From Sulfuritalea sp. (GTDB taxonomy: Bacteria > Pseudomonadota > Gammaproteobacteria > Burkholderiales > Rhodocyclaceae), in NCBI GenBank assembly GCA_030651305.1, contig JAUSCI010000061.1, forward strand, positions 1 through 64,000: a DNA stretch of 64,000 nt, written 5' to 3'. The translations under genes were made by a program, and so were the position numbers. Below, in pieces: positions 1 through 8,222 of this stretch; within the stretch, counting starts at the first letter, position 1; the number at the start of each line of letters is the position of its first letter. The notes under the pieces are model-generated. The model did no database searches. It saw only the letters and a program-made list of their open reading frames with translations, and was not told the DNA's origin.

Positions 1-832
1 GCGTGAAGATTAGTTGCTTCGCCAGTTCCATCTTGCCGCCGGGCACCACGATGATGTTCGGCCGCGACATGAACGAGCCCTGTACCATCGAAAGCAGGTA
101 GGGAAAGTCGATGCCCTTCGGATTGGCGAAGCGGATCACGACAAAGCTTTCATCGGCCGTCGGAATGTCTCGGGCGATAAAGGGATTCGACGTATCGACG
201 GTCGGCACCCGCTGAAAATTGATGTGGGTGCGCGAAAACTGCGGCGTAATGTAGTTGATGTAGTCGGGCATGCGGCGCAGGATGGTATCGACCACGGCCT
301 CGGTCGAATAGCCGCGCTGACTCTTGTCGCGATGCAGTTTCTGGATCCACTCCAGGTTGATGATGGGCACCACGCCGACAAGCAGATCCGCCTCTTGCGC
401 GACATTGACCCTGTCGGTCACTGCCGCACCGTGCAGACCCTCGTAGAACATCAGGTCGGTGTCGCCGGGAATGTCTTCCCAGGGTGTGAATTCTCCGGAC
501 TTCTGGCCATACGGCGCCGCTTCGTCGTCATTGTGCAGATACTTCCTCAGCTTGCCGCTGCCGCTTTTGCCATAGGTCTTGAACAGTCCCGCCAGTTCCT
601 CGAGCAGATTTGCTTCCGGCCCGAAATGGCTGAAATTGTTGTTGCCCTTGAGTCGCGCTTCTTCCGCCGCCACTTTCATGGCCTTGCGGTCAAAGCGATG
701 AAAGGAATCTCCCTCGACGATGGCGGCCTTGATGTTTTCACGGCGAAACACCAGGTCGAAAGACTTGGTGACCGTGGACGTGCCGGCGCCGGAAGATCCG
801 GTAATGGCGACGATGGGATGCTTGACCGACAT
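1..832 (-). CDS. prkB: Phosphoribulokinase (partial, 3' end off window)
   Basis: Calvin-cycle kinase that phosphorylates ribulose-5-phosphate with ATP to make ribulose-1,5-bisphosphate, the RubisCO substrate. The start ATG at 830-832 gives MSVKHPIVAITGSSGAGTST, containing the P-loop GSSGAGTS typical of the proteobacterial enzyme. The frame stays open for 277 codons and reaches the window edge at the family's C-terminal signature (GGKMELAKQLIFT), so only about 10-15 residues are missing from a protein of about 290. It lies 15 bp downstream of fbp on the same strand, so the two are probably co-transcribed. Identification is by motif and by the calvin-cycle neighbours. Confidence 0.95.
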   Translation of the reverse strand, partial: MSVKHPIVAITGSSGAGTSTVTKSFDLVFRRENIKAAIVEGDSFHRFDRKAMKVAAEEARLKGNNNFSHFGPEANLLEELAGLFKTYGKSGSGKLRKYLHNDDEAAPYGQKSGEFTPWEDIPGDTDLMFYEGLHGAAVTDRVNVAQEADLLVGVVPIINLEWIQKLHRDKSQRGYSTEAVVDTILRRMPDYINYITPQFSRTHINFQRVPTVDTSNPFIARDIPTADESFVVIRFANPKGIDFPYLLSMVQGSFMSRPNIIVVPGGKMELAKQLIFT

Positions 833-846
833 GGGACTCTCCTGGG

Positions 847-1938
847 TTACTGCGTCCTGAACAGCGAGCGGGTTGCAAACAGCGGCGAGTTGAAGGTGTC
901 CGGCTCCTTGCCGTCGGCATATTCCTGATGATAGCGGATGACGCGCTCGACTTCGCGCTTGGAACCGAAGATCAGCGGTACGCGCTGGTGCAGTTCCGTC
1001 GGCGACATCTCCATTACCCGTTCGCGGCCGGTAGTCGACAGGCCGCCCGCCTGCTCGATCATGAAAGAGATCGGGTTGGCTTCGTACATCAGGCGCAAGC
1101 GACCGGACTTGGCCGCATCCTTGCTGTCCTTCGGGTACATGAAAATGCCGCCGCGCGTCAGGATGCGGAAGGTTTCCGCCACCAGCGAGGCGACCCAGCG
1201 CATGTTGAAGTCCTTGTCCCTGGACCCCGTCTTGCCCGCCAGGCACTCTTCCACATAGCGCTGCACCGGAGCTTCCCAGAAGCGCGCGTTCGATGAATTG
1301 ATGGCGAATTCATGGGTTTCGGCCGGAATGCGCATCTGCGGATGGGTCAGGATGAAGGCGCCGATGTCGCGATCCAGGGTGAAGCCATCGACGCCATCGC
1401 CGGTGGTCAGCACCAGCATGGTCGATGGCCCGTACAGCGCAAGGCCGGCACAGACCTGTTTCGTTCCCGGCTGCAGGAAGTCGTCGAGGCTGGCATCCTT
1501 GCCCGGATTCGGTGCGCGCAAGATGGAAAAGATGGTTCCCACCGTCAGGTTAACGTCGATGTTGGAACTGCCGTCCAGCGGATCGAACACCAGCAGGTAC
1601 TTGCCGCGCTTGCAATGGGCGGGAAGGACGTACACGCCCTCCATTTCCTCGGAAGCCATGCCGCTCAGATGGCCGTTCCACTGGTTTTCATGAAGCATGA
1701 CGTCGTTGCTCATGACATCCAGCTTCTTCTGCACTTCGCCCTGGACGTTGACCGAGGCACCATCGCCGCCGGCATTGCCCAGTGCCCCGACCAGCGCGCC
1801 CTTGTTCACCTGGTTGGAGATGATCTTGATGGCCGTGGCGAGGGAATTCAGCAGCCCGGAAAACTCCCCGGATGCACCCGGATGCTTGTGTTCCTCTTCG
1901 ATGGTGTAACGCGTCAGCGTAATGCGTCCCTGAGGCAT
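847..1938 (-). CDS. fbp: Class I fructose-1,6-bisphosphatase
   Basis: Hydrolyses fructose-1,6-bisphosphate to fructose-6-phosphate in Calvin-cycle regeneration and gluconeogenesis; cytosolic. The 363-residue product begins [20 protein letters not shown], as class I FBPases do, and carries the metal-binding [12 protein letters not shown] motif and the C-terminal [15 protein letters not shown] block. I chose the start at 1938 over the upstream in-frame codon at 1992 because the family N-terminus begins here and AAGGGAG precedes it. It is first in the fbp-prk pair, 98 bp downstream of a predicted CbbR operator. Length is slightly above the usual 330-340 residues. Confidence 0.95.
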   Translation of the reverse strand: MPQGRITLTRYTIEEEHKHPGASGEFSGLLNSLATAIKIISNQVNKGALVGALGNAGGDGASVNVQGEVQKKLDVMSNDVMLHENQWNGHLSGMASEEMEGVYVLPAHCKRGKYLLVFDPLDGSSNIDVNLTVGTIFSILRAPNPGKDASLDDFLQPGTKQVCAGLALYGPSTMLVLTTGDGVDGFTLDRDIGAFILTHPQMRIPAETHEFAINSSNARFWEAPVQRYVEECLAGKTGSRDKDFNMRWVASLVAETFRILTRGGIFMYPKDSKDAAKSGRLRLMYEANPISFMIEQAGGLSTTGRERVMEMSPTELHQRVPLIFGSKREVERVIRYHQEYADGKEPDTFNSPLFATRSLFRTQ

Positions 1939-2035
1939 GAGCCCTGCTCCCTTAAATGTCGCGAAACTGCCCGCTACGCACTGCCGGCGCAACCAACCTC
2001 CGCTTCGTCAGCGGACAATGTAATCGGATCGATCT

Positions 2036-2072
2036 ATAAGCGCCATTCACTTTTTCTTATCCTTCAAATAAG
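2036..2072 (-). promoter_or_regulatory. Predicted CbbR operator upstream of fbp
   Basis: Direct sequence pattern: ATAAG (2036-2040), 15 bp, CTTAT (2056-2060), 7 bp, ATAAG (2068-2072). It contains a LysR-type T-N11-A core and shares TCAC at the same place in the 15-bp spacer with two other copies near cbbM and cbbR. It is 98 bp upstream of the fbp start, in the divergent intergenic region with the DUF2147 gene. Assignment to CbbR is inferred from the shared architecture and the neighbouring cbbR gene. Confidence 0.7.
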
Positions 2073-2144
2073 GCCGCTGCTATTGCTTCCGGTGCCGCTA
2101 GAATCGAGCCGACCAACCACAATCAGATCACAAGGAGACTCCTC

Positions 2145-2594
2145 ATGGCTTCGCTGCTATCCCGCCTCTGCGTCACCGTATTTGCCGCCGGCCTTGCGCT
2201 GGCCGCCTTCGCCCAGTCGATGTCCCCGGTCGGCCTCTGGCAGACCATTGACGATGAAACCAAGAAGGCCAAGTCCTTCGTTCGCATCACCGAAAAGGAT
2301 GGCGTGATTTCAGGAAAGATCGAGAAGATTGTCGATCCGGCCAAGCAGGACTCGAAATGCGACGAATGCGCCAGCGATGATCCGCGCAAGGGCAAGCCGG
2401 TGATCGGCATGACCATCCTCACCGACCTGAAGAAGGACGGCGACAACGTCTGGAGCGACGGCAAGATTCTCGATCCGAACAACGGCAAGAGCTACAACGC
2501 CAAAGTGACGCTCATCGAAGGCGGCAAGAAGCTCGAAATGCGCGGTTCCATCCTGTTCATCGGCCGCACCCAGACCTGGGTTCGCGTCGAGTAG
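2145..2594 (+). CDS. DUF2147-family exported protein
   Basis: A 149-residue protein with a Sec signal peptide (about residues 1-23, hydrophobic core LCVTVFAAGLALAAFAQS), so it is probably periplasmic. The mature part starts PVGLWQTIDDETKKAKSFVR and contains the DUF2147 pattern: an N-terminal GxW, a central CDEC cysteine pair and a C-terminal GRTQTWVRV. Function is unknown; the fold is thought to be a small beta-barrel. An AAGGAG ribosome-binding site precedes the ATG. It is transcribed divergently from fbp and convergently with cbbM, and its position inside the Calvin cluster may be coincidental. Confidence 0.85.
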   Translation: MASLLSRLCVTVFAAGLALAAFAQSMSPVGLWQTIDDETKKAKSFVRITEKDGVISGKIEKIVDPAKQDSKCDECASDDPRKGKPVIGMTILTDLKKDGDNVWSDGKILDPNNGKSYNAKVTLIEGGKKLEMRGSILFIGRTQTWVRVE

Positions 2595-2600
2595 TTGCTT

Positions 2601-2619
2601 CCCCGCCAACCCGGCGGGG
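2601..2619. terminator. Hairpin between convergent genes
   Basis: Perfect 7-bp stem CCCCGCC / GGCGGGG with a 5-base loop, placed between the stops of the DUF2147 gene and cbbM. It could terminate transcription from both sides; there is no long T run, so it is a weak intrinsic terminator at best. Confidence 0.5.
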
Positions 2620-2637
2620 CTTCCACCAAGGTCCGGG

Positions 2638-4017
2638 TTACTTCTGGACGCCCAGTTTCTCGCGCCAGCCGGGGAACAGATTGTCGGCATCCTTCGGAAA
2701 GGATTCGAAGGCGCGGGCGAATTCCTTGTGCTCTTTTGCCCACTGGATCGGATCGGCGCCGGCCTTCCAGCACTCGTAGGCCTGGCGCAGGCTTCTGGCA
2801 CCGGCGGCCGGGGAATCGATGTGCCCGTAGGCGCCGCCGCCGGCGGTATTGATGACGTTGCCGTGACCGAGGTTCTCGAAGAAGCCGGGCAGGCGCAGCG
2901 CATTCATGCCGCCGGAGATGATCGGCGTGGTCGGCTTCATGCCGAACCACTTCTGGAAGTAGACCGGTCCCTGACACTCGTCGCGTTCGATCATGTAGGC
3001 AATGATCTTGTCGTCGCCCTCGCCTTCCATCTTGCCGTAGCCCATGGTGCCGACGTGGATGCCGGAAGCGCCCTGCAGGCGCGACATCTTGGCCAGTACG
3101 AAGGCCGTGTAGCCGCGCTTGGCCGAAGGCGACGTAACCATGCCGTGTCCGGCGCGGTGGTAATGCAGGTACTGGTTGGGGTACTGGCGGCGGGCGGTGG
3201 TGACCATGCCGGGGCCGCCGACGAAACCGTCGACCAGGAAGGCCAGTTTGTCGGCGTCGGGACCGAAGGTTTCCAGCGCGAAGTCGGCGCGGGCGCACCT
3301 TTCGTAGTGGTCGTCGGCGGTGATGTTCATGGAAAACAGCTTGGCCTCGCCGGTTTCGTCCTGGGCGCGCTTCAGGGAGTCATAGACCAGCGGCAGAACC
3401 TGCTTGATCGGGGCGAAGACCTGGTTGCCCTGCGGTTCGTCGTTCTTGATGAAATCGCCGCCCAGCCAGAACTGGTAGGCCGCCTGGGCGAAAGGCTCGG
3501 GACGCAGGCCGAGCTTGGGCTTGATGATGGTGCCGGAGATGTAGCCGCCATCCTTCACCGGGCGGCCGAGGATGCGCCACAGGTCGGAGATGTCCTTGGC
3601 CGGGCCGTCGAACATCTGGATCACCCGGTCGGGCATGTAGAAGTCGATCATCTTGGCGTGTTCGATGTCGCCCATGCCCTGGTTGTTGCCGATGACCAGC
3701 GTCAGGAAGGACACCAGCATGAAGCGGCCGTCAGTGACATTGCGGTCGAACAGCTCCAGCGGATAGGCGATGCGCATATCCTCGGTGGCTTCGTCGATGT
3801 GATAGACCAGCGCATCGACGCCCTTGGTGAAGTCGTCGGTGGTGGACACTTCGACGTTGGTGCCGGTGGAAGACTCGGCCGCGAAGTGGGCGGCGGACTC
3901 CAGATAGCCATGGCCGGCCTTGGGCTTCATCTTGTAGGCGACCAGGATGTGCCGGCCACCCTTCATCAGGTCTTCTTCGTTCAGGCTCAGGTCGGCGTAG
4001 CGGTTCGATTGGTCCAT
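2638..4017 (-). CDS. cbbM: Form II ribulose-1,5-bisphosphate carboxylase
   Basis: Fixes CO2 onto ribulose-1,5-bisphosphate. The 459-residue length matches form II RubisCO (no small subunit). Visible active-site segments include the KPKLGLRP block (about residues 165-172) and GGDFIKNDE (about 186-194), which holds the carbamylated lysine and the metal-binding Asp and Glu. I chose the ATG at 4017 because a strong AGGAGG site lies just upstream; the longer reading to 4050 has no such support. No cbbQ or cbbO follows: the next gene is a convergent DUF2147 gene. A predicted CbbR operator lies 73 bp upstream. Form II enzymes usually serve at high CO2 and low O2. Confidence 0.98.
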   Translation of the reverse strand: MDQSNRYADLSLNEEDLMKGGRHILVAYKMKPKAGHGYLESAAHFAAESSTGTNVEVSTTDDFTKGVDALVYHIDEATEDMRIAYPLELFDRNVTDGRFMLVSFLTLVIGNNQGMGDIEHAKMIDFYMPDRVIQMFDGPAKDISDLWRILGRPVKDGGYISGTIIKPKLGLRPEPFAQAAYQFWLGGDFIKNDEPQGNQVFAPIKQVLPLVYDSLKRAQDETGEAKLFSMNITADDHYERCARADFALETFGPDADKLAFLVDGFVGGPGMVTTARRQYPNQYLHYHRAGHGMVTSPSAKRGYTAFVLAKMSRLQGASGIHVGTMGYGKMEGEGDDKIIAYMIERDECQGPVYFQKWFGMKPTTPIISGGMNALRLPGFFENLGHGNVINTAGGGAYGHIDSPAAGARSLRQAYECWKAGADPIQWAKEHKEFARAFESFPKDADNLFPGWREKLGVQK

Positions 4018-4089
4018 GGTGTTCCTCCTGGGGATTATTCGTTCGGGCAAAGATTCAGTGGATGGACGGAATGTTAGTCACGTCGCTGC

Positions 4090-4126
4090 ATAAGTGAAAG
4101 TCACCATTTTTTATCGCTATCATAAG
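4090..4126 (-). promoter_or_regulatory. Predicted CbbR operator upstream of cbbM
   Basis: ATAAG (4090-4094), 15 bp, TTTAT (4110-4114), 7 bp, ATAAG (4122-4126): the same spacing as the copies at 2036 and 4845, with one base changed in the middle element. It overlaps the last codons and stop of cbbY, which implies that cbbM has its own promoter and is not solely read from cbbY. Confidence 0.65.
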
Positions 4127-4817
4127 CAAGCCCATGCCAGTGCCGGAGCAGCGGCACGGTCACCCCGCCAAGGTTGGGCAACCGGGCCAGGGCACCTGAA
4201 AAGTCGTGGTCGCGGGTGTAGTCGGTAGGCGTGATCACGGTCGCCAACCCGGCCGCGAACGCGGACTTGAGGCCATTTGCCGAGTCTTCAAGGGCGAGGC
4301 AGGCGGCGGCAGGCAGGGCCAGTTGCGCGAGCGCCCAGAGGTAAATATCCGGCGCCGGCTTCTTGTTCGGCACCGTATCGCCAGCGCCGACTGTCTCAAA
4401 CAGCGCGCGCAAGTCGGGCGCCAGCAGGGCATCAATATTTTCCGCCGTCGTGGTGGTGGCGATGGCCAGGCGCAGGCCGGCGGCGCGGGCCTCGCGCAAC
4501 AGTTGCTCGACGCCGGGACGCAAGGGAATGCCTTGTGCGCAAAGCGCCACATAATGCCGCGTCTTGGCCGCGTGCAACTCCTTGATGCGCGCTGCCACAT
4601 CTGTTTGTTGGAGAAATTCCGGGGCGTGGCGCGCGCAGAAGAAGCGTATCCGTTCCTTGCCGCCGGTGACCGCCAGCAGTTCGCCGTAGAGCGCCGGGTC
4701 CCAGTGCCACACCAGGCCGGCCTCGGCAAACGCCGCATTGAAGGCGAGGCGATGACCGTCGCCCTCGGTGTCAGCCAGCGTGCCATCGACATCAAAAATC
4801 AGTGCCTGCAGTTTCAT
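4101..4817 (-). CDS. cbbY: CbbY-type HAD phosphatase
   Basis: Sugar-phosphatase of the HAD superfamily. CbbY enzymes remove xylulose-1,5-bisphosphate, an inhibitory RubisCO side product. The sequence shows HAD motif I DVDGTLADTE (nucleophile and acid/base Asp, about residues 8-17), motif II in IATTTT, and motifs III/IV in NKKPAPDIY and LEDSANGLKSA. The ATG at 4817 gives 238 residues, the usual CbbY length; the longer start at 4859 would overlap the operator region. It lies between cbbM and cbbR, supporting the Calvin-cycle role over a generic phosphoglycolate phosphatase. Confidence 0.88.
   Translation of the reverse strand: MKLQALIFDVDGTLADTEGDGHRLAFNAAFAEAGLVWHWDPALYGELLAVTGGKERIRFFCARHAPEFLQQTDVAARIKELHAAKTRHYVALCAQGIPLRPGVEQLLREARAAGLRLAIATTTTAENIDALLAPDLRALFETVGAGDTVPNKKPAPDIYLWALAQLALPAAACLALEDSANGLKSAFAAGLATVITPTDYTRDHDFSGALARLPNLGGVTVPLLRHWHGLAYDSDKKW
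4379..4392 (-). repeat. Dispersed 14-bp motif, first of eight exact copies
   Basis: Core AGTCGGCGCTGGCG. Exact copies lie at 4379-4392 (-), 7589-7602 (+), 22117-22130 (+), 36062-36075 (-), 40278-40291 (+), 43450-43463 (-), 49250-49263 (+) and 51696-51709 (-). One-mismatch copies lie near 21030, 22843, 27498 and 41617, and a two-mismatch copy near 22485. Most copies sit inside core genes; the 51696 copy lies just upstream of mshQ. A partly conserved ACGG flank follows several of them. None occurs in the 11.4-18.3 kb island. Confidence 0.8.
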
Positions 4818-4844
4818 GGGGGTGAAGCCTAAGCCTCGCAAGGT

Positions 4845-4881
4845 ATAAGCGCCAGTCACAATTCCTTATTTGCAGGATAAG
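4845..4881 (-). promoter_or_regulatory. Predicted CbbR operator between cbbY and cbbR
   Basis: ATAAG (4845-4849), 15 bp, CTTAT (4865-4869), 7 bp, ATAAG (4877-4881). It occupies most of the 72-bp divergent gap between cbbY and cbbR, ending 8 bp before the cbbR start. This is the classical place for a LysR-type regulator that activates the divergent gene and represses itself. Confidence 0.75.
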
Positions 4882-4889
4882 ATAGTGAA

Positions 4890-5828
4890 ATGAAGAATGT
4901 CACCCTGCGCCAGCTAAAGATATTCGAGGCCGTGGCCCGCCACCTGTCCTTTTCGCGCGCCGCCGAAGAACTCCACCTGACCCAGCCCGCGGTGTCGATG
5001 CAGGTCCAGGCGCTGGAAGATCTGGCCGGATTGCCGCTGACCGAACAGGCCGGCAAGAAGGTGCGCCTCACCGCCGCCGGCGAAGAGGTGGCGCGTCAGG
5101 CGCGGCGTGTCGCCGAGCAACTGCGCGAGGCCGGCGAAGCACTGGCCGCGCTGAAGGGGGTCGAGGCCGGCCGCCTCAAGCTCGGCGTGGTCAGCACCGC
5201 CAAGTATTTCGCGCCGTCGCTGCTCGCCGAGTTTCGGCGCCGGCATCCGGGCGTCGAATTGCAACTGACGGTCAACAACCGCGCCACCATCGTCCGCCAT
5301 CTTGCCGAAAACGGCATCGACCTGGCCATCATGGGCACGCCGCCGACCGAGTTCGAAACCGTGGCCAAGATTTTTGCCGAGCACCCGCTGGTGTTCATCG
5401 CCGCGCCCGACCATCCGCTGGCCGACAAGAAACGCATCGACCCGCAGCGGCTGGCGGCAGAAACCCTGCTGATCCGCGAGCCCGGCTCGGGCACCCGCAC
5501 CGCGCTGCAGCGCTACCTCGAGGAACATCATGTAACGGCGGGCGCCATGATGGAACTGGGCAGCAACGAGACCATCAAGCAGGCGGTGATGGCGGGCCTC
5601 GGGCTGTCCTTCATATCCGAGCACACCATCGGGCTGGAACGCTCGGTCGGCCGCCTGGTCAAGCTCAACATCATCGGCACGCCGGTCAAGCGCCAGTGGC
5701 GGCTGGTCTATCGCACCGACAAGCGGCTGATGCCGGCGGCCACGGCCTTCGTCAGTTTCATGGACAACGAAGGTTCGCGGTTGATCGCGGCGCAGATCGG
5801 CAAGCAGATGCCGGCCGCCAGGGGCTAA
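4890..5828 (+). CDS. cbbR: LysR-type Calvin-cycle regulator CbbR
   Basis: DNA-binding activator of CO2-fixation genes. The 312-residue protein opens MKNVTLRQLKIFEAVARHLS, with the winged helix-turn-helix through FSRAAEELHLTQPAVSMQVQALE (about residues 20-43), followed by a type 2 periplasmic-binding-like effector domain (about 90-300). CbbR responds to metabolites such as NADPH or ribulose-1,5-bisphosphate in studied species. It is divergent from cbbY-cbbM and has a predicted operator just upstream of its start. Its 3' end overlaps the convergent DUF1499 gene by 4 bp. Confidence 0.95.
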   Translation: MKNVTLRQLKIFEAVARHLSFSRAAEELHLTQPAVSMQVQALEDLAGLPLTEQAGKKVRLTAAGEEVARQARRVAEQLREAGEALAALKGVEAGRLKLGVVSTAKYFAPSLLAEFRRRHPGVELQLTVNNRATIVRHLAENGIDLAIMGTPPTEFETVAKIFAEHPLVFIAAPDHPLADKKRIDPQRLAAETLLIREPGSGTRTALQRYLEEHHVTAGAMMELGSNETIKQAVMAGLGLSFISEHTIGLERSVGRLVKLNIIGTPVKRQWRLVYRTDKRLMPAATAFVSFMDNEGSRLIAAQIGKQMPAARG

Positions 5829-6319
5829 TTATTGCCAAGCGCGGTCCGAATTGCTTCGACTCGCTGGCGATTGACGCCATGGTCGCCGTGACCCAGGCGT
5901 GATGCCGAGCGAACGTGGATAACCCTGGCCTCTTCATCCAGATAAAACTCGACGTCGTCTACGAAACCCAGCCATTTAGAGGTGAATTCGGCGTAGAGAT
6001 AAGCGCCTCGAAAATCGATGACCTTGCCCGCCGGCATCGCTGCAACCAGCGCATGAAGCCTTGCCAGCGCGATCTTGCCGTCGCCGGCGTAGGCCAGGGG
6101 CGCAATCCTCGAGTTGCCCGCGGTGCTTTGGCTATTGACACAATTCGGCGTCGACGGCGCCGGCTTGAGTCGACCCTGATGCACGCCCAGATCGGGCGGG
6201 CGCGTGCCCACGAATAGTCCCATCTGACCCCCGATAACAATTCCAATCAGCAGCGCGACGATGGTCAGCGCGGCCCGGCGAAAAACCATACGCACGACAG
6301 ACAGTCTCTTGCTCATCAT
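5825..6319 (-). CDS. DUF1499-family membrane-anchored protein
   Basis: A 164-residue protein with one N-terminal hydrophobic helix (about residues 14-38, ALTIVALLIGIVIGGQMG) that could be a membrane anchor or uncleaved signal. The rest matches the DUF1499 pattern: CVNSQ at the start of the domain, a central YAEFTSKWLGFVDDVEFYLD, and the closing RSASRLGHGDHGVNRQRVEAIR. Function is unknown. It is convergent with cbbR, overlapping by 4 bp. Confidence 0.8.
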   Translation of the reverse strand: MMSKRLSVVRMVFRRAALTIVALLIGIVIGGQMGLFVGTRPPDLGVHQGRLKPAPSTPNCVNSQSTAGNSRIAPLAYAGDGKIALARLHALVAAMPAGKVIDFRGAYLYAEFTSKWLGFVDDVEFYLDEEARVIHVRSASRLGHGDHGVNRQRVEAIRTALGNN

Positions 6320-6379
6320 GCCGCAACAGCCGCACTTCGAAAGCCATGCGTAGCGGAATTCCGCATAACGGCGCAGGGG

Positions 6380-6874
6380 CTATTTTTTCGGAGCATTCCA
6401 GAGCGCCGCCGTCACGCCGAGTTTGGTCGTGTAAGCCTTGACGTAGTAGCTGCCGACGGTAATGCGCTTGCCGCCCCCGGGCAGTGCGCTCATGACGATG
6501 TCGGTAATCTGGTCGTCGGACAGGTTGGTGGCGCCTGCCGCATGCCAGAGCCGGACATGGTTGCAGTCGTCGCGGTCGATCAGCACCGCGTTGTCGTTCC
6601 TGGCGGCGGGCAGGCTGATGGTCACGCTCTCACCAACCTCATAGGCGCGGGCCGGGCCGACACTGGTCTGCATTTCTTCGCCGCCCCCGGGTTTGGCAGT
6701 CGCTTCGAGGGCCATGGCTTCGTCGTCGGTAATCAGGCTTTCCCCTTCGGTATGCCAGACCCGGTAACCGCCGCCCGGCTGCATCTGGATCAGCAGCACG
6801 TTGTCGGTCGCGCCGACCGCCGTCGCGGCCATCAGAGCGACGACGAACAGCAATCGCCTCAAGGATTCCTCCAC
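6380..6874 (-). CDS. Exported protein with internal duplication, function unknown
   Basis: A 164-residue protein with a Sec signal peptide (residues about 1-22, LLFVVALMAATAVGA). I do not recognise the family. The mature part is a twofold repeat: each half runs V-L-I, then R-x-WH, then a short loop with DD, then A-x-PGGG, then an A-Y pair. The first half covers about residues 25-90 (RVWHTEGE, KPGGGEEM, ARAYEV) and the second about 95-160 (RLWHAAGA, LPGGGKRI, VKAYTT). The start codon lies inside the 3' end of the upstream redoxin gene (16-bp overlap), indicating translational coupling and possibly a shared envelope role. Confidence 0.65.
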   Translation of the reverse strand: MEESLRRLLFVVALMAATAVGATDNVLLIQMQPGGGYRVWHTEGESLITDDEAMALEATAKPGGGEEMQTSVGPARAYEVGESVTISLPAARNDNAVLIDRDDCNHVRLWHAAGATNLSDDQITDIVMSALPGGGKRITVGSYYVKAYTTKLGVTAALWNAPKK

Positions 6875-7416
6875 TTGATCGAACAGCCGATACCCGGCGT
6901 CTGCAGCACCGGACCCGCTCCGCTCAGGGCCACCTGTCGCATCGCTTCGAACAATTCGCGGCGGACGCCTTCGGGCGCCGTGTCCTTGCGCGATTCGTCA
7001 AGCCGGCCGCGGTACTGCAGTTCCAGATTGGCGTTGTAGCCGAAGAAATCCGGCGTGCATACCGCGCCATAGGCTTTCGCCACTTCCTGCGACTGGTCCA
7101 GCACATAGGGAAAGGGGAACTGCAACTCACGGGCAAGCCGCACCATGTTCTGCCAGGAGTCCTCCGGATAATCGGTCGGATCGTTGCTCATGATGGCGAT
7201 GCTGCCGACGCCCAGCGCAGCTAGTTCCGCTGTATCGCGCACAATGCAGTGGATTACCGCCTTGACATAGGGGCAGTGGTTGCAGATGAACATCACCAGC
7301 AAACCCTTCGGCCCGCGGGCGCTGGCCAGGTCATGACGCCGGCCATCGACGCCCGGCAAGTCGAAATCAATGGCCGGGCGGCCGAAGTCGCAGACAGGCG
7401 GGGAAAGGCTGACCAT
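6859..7416 (-). CDS. Thioredoxin/peroxiredoxin-like family protein
   Basis: A 185-residue thioredoxin-fold protein related to the AhpC/TSA-like proteins. It has the active-site segment FICNHCPYVKA (about residue 48-58, CxxCP), the structural PTDYPEDS region, and the cis-proline region in VCTPDFFGY. No signal peptide is visible from the start at 7416, so it is probably cytoplasmic. I preferred this ATG over the one at 7491 because homologous proteins begin close to VSLSPPVCDFG. It is divergent from rsmE and overlaps the downstream exported protein gene. Confidence 0.8.
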   Translation of the reverse strand: MVSLSPPVCDFGRPAIDFDLPGVDGRRHDLASARGPKGLLVMFICNHCPYVKAVIHCIVRDTAELAALGVGSIAIMSNDPTDYPEDSWQNMVRLARELQFPFPYVLDQSQEVAKAYGAVCTPDFFGYNANLELQYRGRLDESRKDTAPEGVRRELFEAMRQVALSGAGPVLQTPGIGCSIKWRNP

Positions 7417-7493
7417 GCGCGGTCTCCAAAATTTGGCGATATGTCTCCGAGCGAAAGCGAGAAGACGGTATCCCTTGGTGGGATAATCCAAAC

Positions 7494-8222
7494 ATGATAC
7501 CGAGATTCTTCTGCCCCTTCCCGCTCCACCCCGGCGCCACCGTCGAGTTGCCCGCCGAGGCCGCGCATCACGCGCTGAAGGTCTTGAGAGTCGGCGCTGG
7601 CGACACGGCGATTCTGTTCGATGGGCGCGGCGGGCAGTGGCGGGCCACGCTCAACCCGGCCGGCAAGAGCTTGCGCGCGACCCTCAACGAATTTGACGAC
7701 ACCGACTGCGAGCCGCCGCTGGCGCTGACGCTGGTGCAGGCCCTGCCCGCCAGCGACAAGATGGATCTGGTGGTGCAAAAGGCGGTCGAACTGGGCGTTC
7801 GCCACATCCAGCCGGTGACGGCAAAGCGCAGCCTGGTCCGGCTTTCCGGCGAACGCGCGACCCGCCGCGTCGAGCATTGGCGCAACATCGCCATTGCCGC
7901 CTGCGAGCAATCGGGACGCAATCGCGTCCCGGCGGTATCGCCGATTCTTGATCTGCCGCAATATCTTGGTGTCGCTGCGCAGGAGAATGGGCTACGCTTC
8001 GTCTGTGCGCCGGGGGCCACCGCGTCCTTGCGCGACATGAAGGCGCCTGCCGTGCCGGTCAGCTTGCTGGTCGGCCCGGAAGGCGGCTTTGAGGAAGGTG
8101 AGTTGTTGGCGGCGCGGGCCGCCGGTTTCCATGCCATCGGCTTGGGGCCGCGCGTGCTGCGCACTGAAACCGCCGGGCTTGGTGCGCTGGCGGCAATGAT
8201 GGCACTTTGGGGAGACTGGTAA
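7494..8222 (+). CDS. rsmE: 16S rRNA m3U1498 methyltransferase
   Basis: SPOUT-class enzyme that methylates N3 of U1498 in 16S rRNA in the assembled 30S subunit. The 242-residue protein shows the N-terminal PUA-like domain (HHALKVLRVGAGD), the QALPASDKMDLVVQKAVELG segment, and the C-terminal SAM-binding knot LLVGPEGGF with LGPRVLRTETAG. Full family length. A copy of the dispersed 14-bp motif encodes RVGAGD in the N-terminal domain. The stop overlaps the next gene (TAATG), so the two are coupled. Confidence 0.95.
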   Translation: MIPRFFCPFPLHPGATVELPAEAAHHALKVLRVGAGDTAILFDGRGGQWRATLNPAGKSLRATLNEFDDTDCEPPLALTLVQALPASDKMDLVVQKAVELGVRHIQPVTAKRSLVRLSGERATRRVEHWRNIAIAACEQSGRNRVPAVSPILDLPQYLGVAAQENGLRFVCAPGATASLRDMKAPAVPVSLLVGPEGGFEEGELLAARAAGFHAIGLGPRVLRTETAGLGALAAMMALWGDW

